Of a stretch of DNA of 45,294 bases, positions 1-8,619 are shown one piece after another; position 1 is the stretch's first letter; each line of letters starts with the position of its first letter. A program made the translations under genes and the position numbers. Origin of the DNA: Nitrospinaceae bacterium. GTDB lineage: Bacteria > Nitrospinota > Nitrospinia > Nitrospinales > JACRGP01. A model generated the notes under the pieces. The model ran no database searches and was not told the origin of the DNA. It worked only from the letters and a program-made list of their open reading frames with translations. Location of the stretch: the NCBI GenBank assembly GCA_029261555.1, contig JAJDBB010000104.1, forward strand, positions 1-45,294, given 5' to 3'.

Positions 1-1769
1 GGAGCGGAAATTTCACCCGGACGGTTCGTCAGAAAACTCTTGCCTCGGGTTGCGACTGCCTAGCCGTTTGCTTGCCCCCGGAATTTCAATCGGCCCTGGA
101 AGCGGGCGTCCAAAAACTTCCGTACATCTCGTTGTGTTGCCAGAGAGAGGCGGACGGAGCCGTCAATTACGCTCCCATCGACCCATGTCAACCGGTGATT
201 GCGGGGTTGCGCATCGCCATTCAAGAAGGAATCCACAGGGCCTATATCGACCGAAGCGTTGGTCGCTGGGAAGGCGACAAAACCTTTTTCCCGGATGCAT
301 TTGCCCTTTCCGGCTTGTCGCACGAAAAATACTGTGCCGCCCTTCTACCCACCCTGCCCCGTCCTGCGCCGGAAAGCCAGCAAGACAAAAGGGTTTGCTG
401 GATGGCTTACCAACTCCACCAACTGGAATTGGACTATAAAAAAATAACGTTCATTTGTTCCGTCTTGGATTGGCCCTGGGTGAAGGAGGCTTACGACGAG
501 CGCCGGAAATATTCTAAACCGGAATCCTCCGTCGCCGCCCCTGACCTTTTTGGCGTAGAGCCTGAGACTCTGTTTTTTGCGTTGGGCGAGTTTCCCTACG
601 CCACATACCTTTTCGAAAAAAAACGAGCGGAATTAAAATCTGATCGCGATTTTTCCCTGGACGGAATCAAGGAATTTTTATTAAAGGCCCGCGAGATATT
701 TTTGGACAAACACAAAAAGCGTTTCCACAACCTTTCTTCGCAAACATTTCAAATTTACCTTCAATACGTCCGCAACCTTTCCTTGATGGAGAATCGCCTG
801 ACTCCAGATTTGTATACCTTGGCGAACAGCGCCAAACAAATCGGCGGAGACGCCTTCGCCATAGCCTTGCTGGAGGCGGCCCGCACCTACCCCTACCAGG
901 ATCGGGAAGCGGGATTGGAAACCCTTGCGCTGGGAATCGATCAGGCCGCGTTTGACGACGACCATGCCGTGGCAATGAAAAATCGTTTGCTTGAGACGTC
1001 TGTAGAGTGGCGCAATCTGGACTTAAAAAAGGAGCCGGAACCCGATAAGCAAAAAAAATGGCGCTACACCTGGAATCCTTACGGGCAATGCTCCTGGCCG
1101 CCCGAAGACGAGGTGATAGAAAGCTTTCATACGCATGTTCGAGAGCAATCCAAATTGATCTGTAACGACCTTGCCCGGTCGGAGAAATTCACTTCGTCGG
1201 TAAAAGACGGGATAGATATGCGGGAGACTCTTCGAAACTGGCACAAAGGCGATATCTATGTGAAAGAAATACCGCCAAGCCGTGGCGGAGTGGAAATCGT
1301 AGTTTTTCTGTTCGAAATGGAACCCGATCCCAAACAATATCCATGGCGACAAACCTGGTACGCGGAACACAACGAGGAATCCACCCTCTGCTTTTTTGCG
1401 ACGGATTATGGAAATAAATTGCTGGGACCCGGAATCGCCCAAGCGCTTTACGGCGGGTGCATGATGATTTTTCCGCCACGCCCCATCCCAAATATCTGGG
1501 AAGACCCAAGGATCAATAAAGGCGAGACTTTGGAAGAAAAATTACTGGAAGCGGCTTTTTTTCACTCGCAGGAAAAGCGCGTGACCGTGGTTTCGCCCGG
1601 CCTGCCGCTTCCAAGCTGGCGGCGTCTAGCCCGCCAATTGGGCAAACAGATCATCCACATTCCATTAAAACGTTTTTCAAATCAAACCATAGAAAAGGTG
1701 CGCCGGTTTCACATTTTAAACGGCAAAGAAGCGCGGCTGTACGCCAACCGGTTTATACAGGATATTTGA
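1..1769 (+). CDS. Conserved hypothetical protein, 5'-truncated by window edge
   Basis: The frame is open from base 3 to the stop at 1767-1769, so about 588 residues of a longer protein are visible and the true start lies outside the window. A TTG at 72 is in frame but need not be the start, because the coding frame continues upstream of it. No signal peptide or membrane segment is visible in this part. The first third (around YAPIDPCQPVIAGLRIA, then a predicted strand ending AYID) faintly resembles TraB/ChaN-like or DUF5682-type proteins, which alternate helices with strands and acidic residues. I could not confirm a catalytic motif. The C-terminal part is rich in Trp, Pro and Arg. It ends 22 bases from the convergent helical-protein gene. 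Function unknown; the family suggestion is weak. Confidence 0.75.
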   Translation, partial: SGNFTRTVRQKTLASGCDCLAVCLPPEFQSALEAGVQKLPYISLCCQREADGAVNYAPIDPCQPVIAGLRIAIQEGIHRAYIDRSVGRWEGDKTFFPDAFALSGLSHEKYCAALLPTLPRPAPESQQDKRVCWMAYQLHQLELDYKKITFICSVLDWPWVKEAYDERRKYSKPESSVAAPDLFGVEPETLFFALGEFPYATYLFEKKRAELKSDRDFSLDGIKEFLLKAREIFLDKHKKRFHNLSSQTFQIYLQYVRNLSLMENRLTPDLYTLANSAKQIGGDAFAIALLEAARTYPYQDREAGLETLALGIDQAAFDDDHAVAMKNRLLETSVEWRNLDLKKEPEPDKQKKWRYTWNPYGQCSWPPEDEVIESFHTHVREQSKLICNDLARSEKFTSSVKDGIDMRETLRNWHKGDIYVKEIPPSRGGVEIVVFLFEMEPDPKQYPWRQTWYAEHNEESTLCFFATDYGNKLLGPGIAQALYGGCMMIFPPRPIPNIWEDPRINKGETLEEKLLEAAFFHSQEKRVTVVSPGLPLPSWRRLARQLGKQIIHIPLKRFSNQTIEKVRRFHILNGKEARLYANRFIQDI

Positions 1770-1790
1770 AGGCTGCGGTTTATCGACCCG

Positions 1791-3656
1791 TTATTTTTTT
1801 TCGGGAAAAAGTTTTTTGAACCGTGCGCCACATCGAGGGTCCTTGGATAAAGCCATCATCAGCTTTTCATTAACTTGAAAATTTGGAATGATGATTTTGT
1901 TTAAAAAATGCATGAAAGCGGCGGAACAACTTTTAATTTCGTGAAATTCGTTGTAGACGGAAAGAATATTCGTCATGTTAACCACGCTGATGGCGTCTTT
2001 TTTTTCGTAGCCCACAAATAATTGCATGGCCAAATCGTAAAACAACTGGCAAAGCTCATCCAACGCGCCCTTGAGAAAAGGAAACTTGTTGACGTTTTCC
2101 GTCAAAGAGGCGCTTCCGGAGTTTAAAACCGTCAAATTCTTTTTTGCCCCTTCCAACATGGGAGCGATTTCCTTCCATATTTCGGGATTTGACAGGCGTT
2201 TTTCCAGTTTATCTCGCATTACTTTCTCGGAAAACGTAGTTTGGAAACTAACTAAAATCTGGACCGCCACCTTGATCCTCTCCGGATAGGATTTGCGTTG
2301 GTTTTCCTCAATTTCCTTATCGCAATTTTTCATAAACCCCAAAAAAGCCTTTTTGTCGACAGCCTGATTAGACTGAATATCTCGGGTAAATTGTCCAATT
2401 TGATCGAAAAGAATCCGTCTGGTTTCAGTCGGATACCAGAAATCGATTTCCTGAACGACGACGTTGATCCGCTCCAAAAGATTTCGCCCATAGTCTTTTT
2501 CCAGGTGACGGGTTATGTGCAGGGTAATATCGTCGGGGTCTTTTTCAAATACCGAAACGTTGAAATCTCTTTTGGAAATTTTCTCCATCACAAAACCTAT
2601 CCGATGGAAGGCGATAGTTTTCTCGTCGATACTCTTTTTCAAATCGTCCAGTAATTCTTCAAAATTTTCTTTTTCATCGACCAGCTTGGTTTCCAATGCC
2701 CTGCGCATTAGATTAAATTCTGCCAAATTGTAAAAAATCAGGGATTTTTGCAACCTCACAAAATCGTCAAAAAGTTGCCTGGCTTTTTTATACTCCATCC
2801 GGTAGGAAAATTTTCTTCCGACTACTTTAATCATGGAATTAAGGAGCGCGTTAAAATAAAAAATGTCGTTGGCCCTGGAAATCCGGGTGTATTCATCCAT
2901 CGTCAAACGGGGGATCAAAGCTTCGATTTCAGGTTCCAGCCGTTTTTCGATTAAAAGCGGATGGATTGCGGCCCCAATTTCCTTCAGGCGTCGGCTTATC
3001 TCCTGATAATCGTCCGTATGATTTTCATAAAACTGAAACCTTGAAAAAAGATTATTTTCCGCCCTCAACCGGTTGTAACCGGCAACCTTCTCGTCATCAT
3101 CCTCATAGCCGAACAAAAATTCATTAAATGAAATTTCATGCCCGCGAAAATCAGCCAAAAGTTTTTCCAGCTCGGGCAAAATAGAAGCGGCGGCGTTGTC
3201 GGCTTTTCCATAATGATTTTCCAGGTACTCAATCTCATGCTGAATATTTGGGAAAATATAATCTATAAGGTCTTCGGCGGCTTCCAGGCTTTTAAAAATT
3301 TCCTGTTTATATAAATCCAGTTTGATGGCATATTGTTCTTCCGCGAGGGCGGCAATATCGTTTTTTGTTTTTCTAATACAGCCGTCGATTTTAAGAAGCG
3401 TTTCCAAATGTTCCCGAAATATTTTGTCGTCGGGTTTGATCGTAGCGGGTTGGTTTTTAACGATTTCGGAAATTGACAAAACTTCTTTTCGACGAGTCTC
3501 CACAATAGATAAAAGCCGGGATTTTTCTTCTTCGGGGGAATTGGAGCCTGGTTCAATGGAGTCGGATTCCCTGATTTTCTCCAGCAACAAACCAAACTGG
3601 ATTTCCAGGGTCTCAAAGGCTTCGTTGAATTGGGGGATTTTATTGGAGTCGATCAT
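1791..3656 (-). CDS. Hypothetical 621-residue helical, coiled-coil-rich protein
   Basis: It starts at ATG 3656 (MIDSNKIPQF) with only a weak ribosome binding site. The protein is almost entirely predicted helix, with dense Glu/Lys/Leu/Ile periodicity and long heptad-like stretches. It has no signal peptide, no transmembrane segment and few glycines or prolines, so it is probably a soluble cytoplasmic scaffold or structural protein. I recognise no enzymatic motif. Two cysteines lie near the C-terminus (a KSCSAAF segment and a DPRCGARF segment). It is transcribed alone, convergent with the truncated gene at 1-1769 and divergent from the small gene at 3755. Function unknown. The length and uniform codon usage make it a convincing gene. 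Confidence 0.8.
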   Translation of the reverse strand: MIDSNKIPQFNEAFETLEIQFGLLLEKIRESDSIEPGSNSPEEEKSRLLSIVETRRKEVLSISEIVKNQPATIKPDDKIFREHLETLLKIDGCIRKTKNDIAALAEEQYAIKLDLYKQEIFKSLEAAEDLIDYIFPNIQHEIEYLENHYGKADNAAASILPELEKLLADFRGHEISFNEFLFGYEDDDEKVAGYNRLRAENNLFSRFQFYENHTDDYQEISRRLKEIGAAIHPLLIEKRLEPEIEALIPRLTMDEYTRISRANDIFYFNALLNSMIKVVGRKFSYRMEYKKARQLFDDFVRLQKSLIFYNLAEFNLMRRALETKLVDEKENFEELLDDLKKSIDEKTIAFHRIGFVMEKISKRDFNVSVFEKDPDDITLHITRHLEKDYGRNLLERINVVVQEIDFWYPTETRRILFDQIGQFTRDIQSNQAVDKKAFLGFMKNCDKEIEENQRKSYPERIKVAVQILVSFQTTFSEKVMRDKLEKRLSNPEIWKEIAPMLEGAKKNLTVLNSGSASLTENVNKFPFLKGALDELCQLFYDLAMQLFVGYEKKDAISVVNMTNILSVYNEFHEIKSCSAAFMHFLNKIIIPNFQVNEKLMMALSKDPRCGARFKKLFPEKK

Positions 3657-3754
3657 TAAGCAAACCGTTTCTAATTTTATTACCTGTTATTTTAACGCAA
3701 TCGCCTCTGTTGGGGCGTCAGGGTTTTGAAAATATTACAGGATTTTATATTTCA

Positions 3755-3952
3755 ATGAAAAAAACATTTCGTTTTTTATTAAAATTTGAAGCCGCCGACG
3801 GAACGCCCCACATCGCAGAATTCGGAAACCTGGAAGAATGCCAAAGCTTTCAGAAAGACCTTGACGCCGAGGGCCTCCCCAACAAACTCGTGAACGTCAA
3901 AGAATTAAAAGCTGCGCTGTACAACAAAGTCAGCTACCTTGACTTGAGATGA
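3755..3952 (+). CDS. Small hypothetical protein upstream of murJ
   Basis: A 65-residue protein beginning MKKTFRFLLKFEAADG. The frame extends upstream to an alternative codon at 3710, but the ATG at 3755 gives a compact domain and has a purine-rich site (CAGGA) before it, so I prefer it. The pattern is a short beta strand, an acidic turn (HIAEFGNLEECQSFQKD), a helix and a C-terminal strand-like KVSYLDLR. It resembles small alpha/beta adaptor-like proteins but matches nothing I can name. The stop is 10 bases before the murJ ATG, so the two are probably co-transcribed. No signal peptide. Function unknown. Confidence 0.6.
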   Translation: MKKTFRFLLKFEAADGTPHIAEFGNLEECQSFQKDLDAEGLPNKLVNVKELKAALYNKVSYLDLR

Positions 3953-3962
3953 CGTCTCGCCA

Positions 3963-5555
3963 ATGGAAAGCCATAAAAATGTAAGCCGCGCCGCGGGCGC
4001 CGTAGGCGGCATGACGCTTGTCTCCCGCTTGTTTGGATTTATTCGAGACGCCGTGATTGCCATGATGTACGGCTCCTCGTCCGCCGCGGACGCCTTTTTT
4101 GTCGCCTTTCGCATCCCCAACCTGCAACGCCGGCTTTTGGGCGAAGGCGCTATCGGCTCCGCCTTCATTCCTGTTTTCAGCGAGTACCTGGGCAAAAATT
4201 CCGAGAAGGAAGCTTGGAACCTCGCCGCTTCCCTGTTCAATATTCTCGTCCTTTTTCTGGCCGCAACCGCGGCGTTGATCTATTTTTTCGCTCCGTGGGT
4301 GATCGCCGTATTCGCGCCGGGATTTTTAGACGAACCCGATAAATTCGATCTGGCCGTTCAACTCACCCGATGGATGTCGCCGTTTTTAATTTTCATCGGG
4401 CTGGCGGCTTTTTGCATGGGGGTTCTGAACAGCTTTAAAATTTTCGCCCTTTCCGCCGCCGCCCCGACGATGCTGAATATTTCCATGATTTTGGCGGCCT
4501 TGTTCCTGACGCCCTATTTTGACGAACCCATCCTGGCGCTTGCCGTCGGAGTTTTAATCGGCGGGTGCATTCAATTTGCCGTTCAATTTTATGCCGTGGT
4601 TAAAAAAGGATTCCGGTTTGTTTCTGGATTTAACTGGAAGAGCCCGGGAATCGTCAGAATAGGAAAACTAATACTTCCCGCAATTTTCGGCCTGGCGGTG
4701 TACGAGGTCAACATCATGGTCGACACCCTGCTGGCGTCCCTTTTAGCCGCAGGATCTATTTCATACCTTTACTATGCCAATCGCCTGGTCCAATTGCCCA
4801 TGGGGGTTTTTGCCGTCGCCTTGAGCGTGGCAATACTCCCCACCCTGTCCGACCAGGCGGCGAAAAAAAACTTTTCGGAACTTATCCAGACGCTTAATTT
4901 CGGAATCCGCTTGATATTGTTCATTACCATTCCCTCCATGGTCGGCCTTATAATTTTGCGCTTTCCCATCGTCAACGCATTGTGGGAGAGGGGTGAGTTT
5001 GATCGCGCAACCACGGATGGAACGGCTTTCGCTCTGCTATTTTACTCTCTCGGATTGTGCGCGTTTGCTGGGATCAAAGTAGTAGTGGCCGCTTTTTATT
5101 CGTTACAGGACACAAAAACTCCGGCTAGAATCGGCGTCTACGCCATGATATTGAACGTCGTGTTTTGCCTGCTGTTAATGGGTCCTCTGGCGCATGGCGG
5201 GCTGGCGCTGGCAACAACCCTTTCATCCTTGTTCAACGCCGGAGCGCTGGTATTCATACTGAAAAAAAGATTCGGCCTGATGGGCGGAAGAAAGATTTTG
5301 GCGTCCATTGGTAAAACCGCAATTTCGACTCTCATCATGGGGATCGCCGTGTATTATTTTAACGACGCTTTTTACGATCCGGACTCCCTTCTTTTCATCA
5401 AGCTGGGCGTATTGACGACGGCGATTTTTTTGGGGGTCTGTATTTTTATTGCGGCAGCGTCAGTCCTTAAAAACGAGGAACTCGCATTCTTGAAAAAAAT
5501 GTGGCGCGAAAAAAAATCCTCCAGCCCGGCCGTTCAGGGCGATTACAATGATTAG
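3963..5555 (+). CDS. murJ: Lipid II flippase MurJ (MviN family)
   Basis: MurJ moves lipid-linked peptidoglycan precursor (lipid II) from the cytoplasmic to the periplasmic face of the inner membrane. The 530-residue protein has the expected length, about 14 hydrophobic segments, and the family's N-terminal signature SRLFGFIRDAVIA. Arg22, Arg28 and Asp29 correspond to the conserved charged residues that line the cavity in E. coli MurJ. The following PNLQRRLLGEGA motif is also typical. The C-terminus is a short charged cytoplasmic tail. The ATG at 3963 has a poor ribosome binding site, so translation may be coupled to the small gene ending at 3952. thrH follows after 82 bases on the same strand. 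The family assignment is secure; a different MOP-superfamily flippase is unlikely. Confidence 0.95.
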   Translation: MESHKNVSRAAGAVGGMTLVSRLFGFIRDAVIAMMYGSSSAADAFFVAFRIPNLQRRLLGEGAIGSAFIPVFSEYLGKNSEKEAWNLAASLFNILVLFLAATAALIYFFAPWVIAVFAPGFLDEPDKFDLAVQLTRWMSPFLIFIGLAAFCMGVLNSFKIFALSAAAPTMLNISMILAALFLTPYFDEPILALAVGVLIGGCIQFAVQFYAVVKKGFRFVSGFNWKSPGIVRIGKLILPAIFGLAVYEVNIMVDTLLASLLAAGSISYLYYANRLVQLPMGVFAVALSVAILPTLSDQAAKKNFSELIQTLNFGIRLILFITIPSMVGLIILRFPIVNALWERGEFDRATTDGTAFALLFYSLGLCAFAGIKVVVAAFYSLQDTKTPARIGVYAMILNVVFCLLLMGPLAHGGLALATTLSSLFNAGALVFILKKRFGLMGGRKILASIGKTAISTLIMGIAVYYFNDAFYDPDSLLFIKLGVLTTAIFLGVCIFIAAASVLKNEELAFLKKMWREKKSSSPAVQGDYND

Positions 5556-5637
5556 ATTTGACTCCGCAACTTGCAACGATTAATGTATTGCCCGTTTAAG
5601 GCGCTCATGGCGCCGCTAACTCTTCCATAGGATTAAT

Positions 5638-6255
5638 ATGATTTTAGCTTGTTTGGATTTGGAGGGAGTGCTGATTCCCGAAATTTGGATCGCTTTTGCC
5701 GAGAAAACCGGAATCGAAAGACTGAGGCTGACCACTCGGGATATTCCAGACTACGATGAATTGATGAAGGGCCGATTAAAAATTCTGGACGAAAACAATT
5801 TAAAGCTGAATGATATCCAGGACGTCATTCGCGGCATTTCTCCGCTGGAAGGGGCGCGAGAATTTCTCAATTGGTTGCGCACTGAATATCAGGTGATCAT
5901 ACTGTCCGACACTTTTTATGAATTTGCCGGTCCGTTGATGGCACAGCTTGGGTATCCAACCTTGTTTTGTAATTTCCTGGAGATCGGAGAATCCGGCGTC
6001 ATTCAAAACTATCGTCTTCGCCAGCCAGACGGCAAAACCAAAGCAGTGCGGGCGTTCAGAAGCCTGAATTTCAAAATGGTCGCGGCGGGAGATTCTTATA
6101 ACGACACGGGAATGCTCAAGGAGGCCGACGACGGTATTTTTTTCCGACCGCCCGAAAGCATTGTCGAGGAGTTTCCTCAATTTCAGGTAACCAGAACTTT
6201 CCCCGAACTACGCGAAGCTTTCATAAAAAGCAAGAAAACGGTTTTGGCCGGATAG
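5638..6255 (+). CDS. thrH: ThrH: phosphoserine phosphatase / homoserine phosphotransferase
   Basis: A cytoplasmic HAD-superfamily enzyme of 205 residues. ThrH proteins dephosphorylate phosphoserine and, in Pseudomonas, can transfer the phosphate to homoserine, linking serine and threonine synthesis. HAD motif I is DLEGV with nucleophile Asp7. The segment after it, IPEIWIAFAEKTGI, is characteristic of ThrH rather than ordinary SerB. Motif II is ILSDTFYEF and motif IV is AAGDSYNDTGML with the metal-binding aspartates. The length fits the family. ATG 5638 follows an AGGA site four bases upstream. It lies behind murJ and is convergent with the SH3 gene. Assignment is strong from the motif I context; the true substrate cannot be read from sequence. 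Confidence 0.92.
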   Translation: MILACLDLEGVLIPEIWIAFAEKTGIERLRLTTRDIPDYDELMKGRLKILDENNLKLNDIQDVIRGISPLEGAREFLNWLRTEYQVIILSDTFYEFAGPLMAQLGYPTLFCNFLEIGESGVIQNYRLRQPDGKTKAVRAFRSLNFKMVAAGDSYNDTGMLKEADDGIFFRPPESIVEEFPQFQVTRTFPELREAFIKSKKTVLAG

Positions 6256-6358
6256 CCTGCCTAGGCCCCTAGCAACTCGATAATTTAAGCTGAGGATTTT
6301 TGCGATCCTTGTTTCATAAGAGCCCGCTCGTTCCCGTGAAAGCCTTTTAATAATTCGT

Positions 6359-6871
6359 TCATTTAACCTTAGCCGTCAAAAGCGAACTGTAAACCCATCC
6401 CGTTTTGTCCTTATATTTTATTTTGGACCAGTTGTTGGCGGTCTCCAGTACTTTCACTTCCGAACCTCTTTTTATAGCCTGCACAATCTTGCTTTTCATG
6501 CTTCCCCTATCGCGAAGGTTTGCCCAGCTCACGTTTATAAAATGTCCGACTTCGAAATTATCGTCCTCGGGCAGGTTTTTGGGAGATTCCTCAACGGTTG
6601 AAACAGGAGCTTTTTTAAAGTAGGCCAGGAGGTCCACGTCCATCTTGTAAACCGCCAGAGCAGAAAAAACCAGAATCAACGCCATAATTCTGGCAACGGT
6701 CTGCCCTCCCGTCAATTCAACCTCCGGATGTTCATCCGGCAAAACCGGCGGGCCGCAGTTTGGACAAAAAATAGTATTTGGGAGAACCGGTTCCCCGCAG
6801 GCCGTGCATACGACCGAGTCTCTAGGCTTGGTCTCCAACAAACGTATATGACTGGCTTTTTCTGGCGCCAT
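6359..6871 (-). CDS. Zinc-ribbon / single-TM / SH3-domain protein
   Basis: A 170-residue membrane-anchored protein with three parts. The N-terminal zinc ribbon has two CxxC pairs (CTACGEPV and CPNCGPP, roughly residues 22-41). One transmembrane helix follows at about residues 60-77. The C-terminal part is a bacterial SH3 domain (VSWANLRDRGS to GWVYSSLL), a fold that often binds cell-wall peptides. This predicts a cytoplasmic zinc ribbon and a periplasmic SH3 domain. I place the start at ATG 6871, which shares one base with the TGA of the upstream carboxypeptidase gene (TGATG), implying translational coupling; a TTG one codon earlier is possible. The coupling suggests co-regulation with the peptidase, but a joint function is inference. 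Confidence 0.85.
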   Translation of the reverse strand: MAPEKASHIRLLETKPRDSVVCTACGEPVLPNTIFCPNCGPPVLPDEHPEVELTGGQTVARIMALILVFSALAVYKMDVDLLAYFKKAPVSTVEESPKNLPEDDNFEVGHFINVSWANLRDRGSMKSKIVQAIKRGSEVKVLETANNWSKIKYKDKTGWVYSSLLTAKVK

Positions 6872-8397
6872 CAATTCAAACCCTTCAAGCGATAAATCGC
6901 TCCATATTTTTTCTTCAAATATTCCATAAACTGCTTAGGGTCCAGTAGACTTCCTGTCACTCTTTGAACCAACTCTTCAGTGGAAAACAACCGGCCCTGG
7001 GAATGGATATTTTTATTCAGCCAGGATTTTATTTCCTGAAAATTCCCGGTTTCTATCCAGCGGTCCAAGTCCGGGGCGGATTTGGCGAGCGCGTTATAAA
7101 ACTGGCAGGCATACATAGCGCCCAGCGAATAGGAGGGGAAATAACCAAAAGCCCCACCGCTCCAATGCACGTCCTGTAATACGCCCTGGGCGTCGTTGGG
7201 CGGGCGGACGCCCAAATAATCTTCCATCTTGTCGTTCCAGATTTTCGGCAAATCACGGACCCTTATCGACCCGTCAAACAGCCCTTGTTCGATTTCGTAT
7301 CTCAATATGACGTGTAGCGGGTAAGTCGCCTCGTCCGCTTCCACGCGAATCAACGAGGGGCGGATGACATTAATCGCTTCGTAAAATTCATCCAGGCCAA
7401 CGTTTTTTAATTTCTCCGGAAACGTTGCCGCGAACAGGTCGAGGTAATGACGACAGAAACTTTTACTTTGCGCGATCATTCTTTCCCAGAACAGGGATTG
7501 GGATTCGTGAATCCCCATGGTCATGGACTCGCCGGAAGGAAGGTCGCCTTCTTCCCGAGGCCTGCCCTGCTCGTACAAACCGTGCCCGGTTTCGTGAATC
7601 ACCGCGTAAAGAGACTCGGCAAAATTGTCCCGCCGGTATCGTGTGGTGATGCGCACGTCAGAAGGATGCCCTCCGCCGCAAAATGGATGCACTGAAACGT
7701 CCATCCTTCCCTGGTCAAATTGAAACCCGATATCCTTGCTGATCACCCGTCCCAGAGCCTCTTGCTTGTCGACGGGAAAATCTCCATTTAAAAACGAATC
7801 TTCCGGTTGATACTCGCTTTCCTGAATGGCCTGAATTAGAGGAACCAATTCTGCTTTTAAAACTTTAAAAACGGGATTGATTTGTTCCATAGAAGCGCCG
7901 CGCTCGAAAACGTCGATGTTGACGTCGTACGGGGCCTTGTGAGGATCGATATGGTTGGCCCATTGCTTTTTGAGTTCAACAAACTTCTCGATTACTGGAG
8001 CAAAATCGGAAAATTGGTTTTGTTCCCTGGCTTTGATCCAAACGTGATGGCCGCGCGATTCAAGTTCGCTTATCTCCTGAACCAGTTCTCTCGGGACTTT
8101 GGTTTCCATATCGAAATCCCGCTTGGCTTCGCGAAGATTGCACCGCTGGTTGGCGTCAAAGAGATCTTGATCGGAGGCATGCAGGGAATCGATCAAACGC
8201 CCCAAGTCGGGGTCCGTAGACTTTTCATGAATCACTCCGGCAAGGGCGGACATTTGTTTCGAACGGGCGCCATGCCCTCCCTCGGGCAAAATGACTTCTT
8301 GATCCCAATGCAAAATCCCCCGTATTCCTCCCAGGCGGGAAATTTCTTCCAACTGTTTTACCAGTTGACCGTATTTTTCCTTGATATTCTGGCTCAT
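6871..8397 (-). CDS. M32-family metallocarboxypeptidase (carboxypeptidase Taq type)
   Basis: A cytoplasmic zinc carboxypeptidase that removes C-terminal residues from peptides. The 508-residue length fits the M32 family. The zinc-binding motif is H268-E269-T270-G271-H272 within VIHETGHGLYEQG. Other family motifs are present: VHPF followed by DVRITTRYRR upstream, HESQSLFWE downstream, and IRVEADEATYPLHVILR. I chose ATG 8397 (MSQNIKEKYG), which has an AAAGGA ribosome binding site; a longer frame to 8445 would add a hydrophobic stretch not usual for M32. It is divergent from the iron-uptake promoter, and its stop overlaps the SH3 gene. Family assignment is firm; substrate specificity is unknown. 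Confidence 0.95.
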   Translation of the reverse strand: MSQNIKEKYGQLVKQLEEISRLGGIRGILHWDQEVILPEGGHGARSKQMSALAGVIHEKSTDPDLGRLIDSLHASDQDLFDANQRCNLREAKRDFDMETKVPRELVQEISELESRGHHVWIKAREQNQFSDFAPVIEKFVELKKQWANHIDPHKAPYDVNIDVFERGASMEQINPVFKVLKAELVPLIQAIQESEYQPEDSFLNGDFPVDKQEALGRVISKDIGFQFDQGRMDVSVHPFCGGGHPSDVRITTRYRRDNFAESLYAVIHETGHGLYEQGRPREEGDLPSGESMTMGIHESQSLFWERMIAQSKSFCRHYLDLFAATFPEKLKNVGLDEFYEAINVIRPSLIRVEADEATYPLHVILRYEIEQGLFDGSIRVRDLPKIWNDKMEDYLGVRPPNDAQGVLQDVHWSGGAFGYFPSYSLGAMYACQFYNALAKSAPDLDRWIETGNFQEIKSWLNKNIHSQGRLFSTEELVQRVTGSLLDPKQFMEYLKKKYGAIYRLKGLN

Positions 8398-8492
8398 AAA
8401 TCCTTTCAACCAAAAGATTATTTTAGCGGTTATTATAATCCTCAACAGCTAAATTTTTGAATAATCTGCGCTTTTTTTCCTTAATATTGCTA

Positions 8493-8521
8493 TTGACTTT
8501 TTGGCTGAACCGCCATATTAT
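8493..8521 (+). promoter_or_regulatory. Sigma70-type promoter of the iron module
   Basis: TTGACT at 8493-8498 and TATTAT at 8516-8521 are separated by 17 bases, each matching the consensus hexamer at five of six positions. Transcription should start near 8528, about 90 bases before the cytochrome c-FTR1 start codon. A Fur-box-like sequence lies immediately downstream. Confidence 0.7.
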
Positions 8522-8522
8522 T

Positions 8523-8541
8523 GATAACAATTCTCATTATT
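8523..8541 (+). promoter_or_regulatory. Predicted Fur box
   Basis: The 19 bases GATAACAATTCTCATTATT match the classical Fur box at 14 of 19 positions, with the outer halves GATAA and CATTAT intact. The site starts one base after the -10 hexamer and spans the predicted transcription start, the position expected for an iron-dependent repressor. A fur gene lies in the same window at 33681-34109, and the gene controlled is an iron permease. Binding itself is inferred. Confidence 0.7.
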
Positions 8542-8619
8542 AAAAATGAGCCGCTTTCCTTATATATAATATCTTCGGTTACTGTTCAGCCGCTCTGTCA
8601 CCTCTTTGTATGGGATTAT

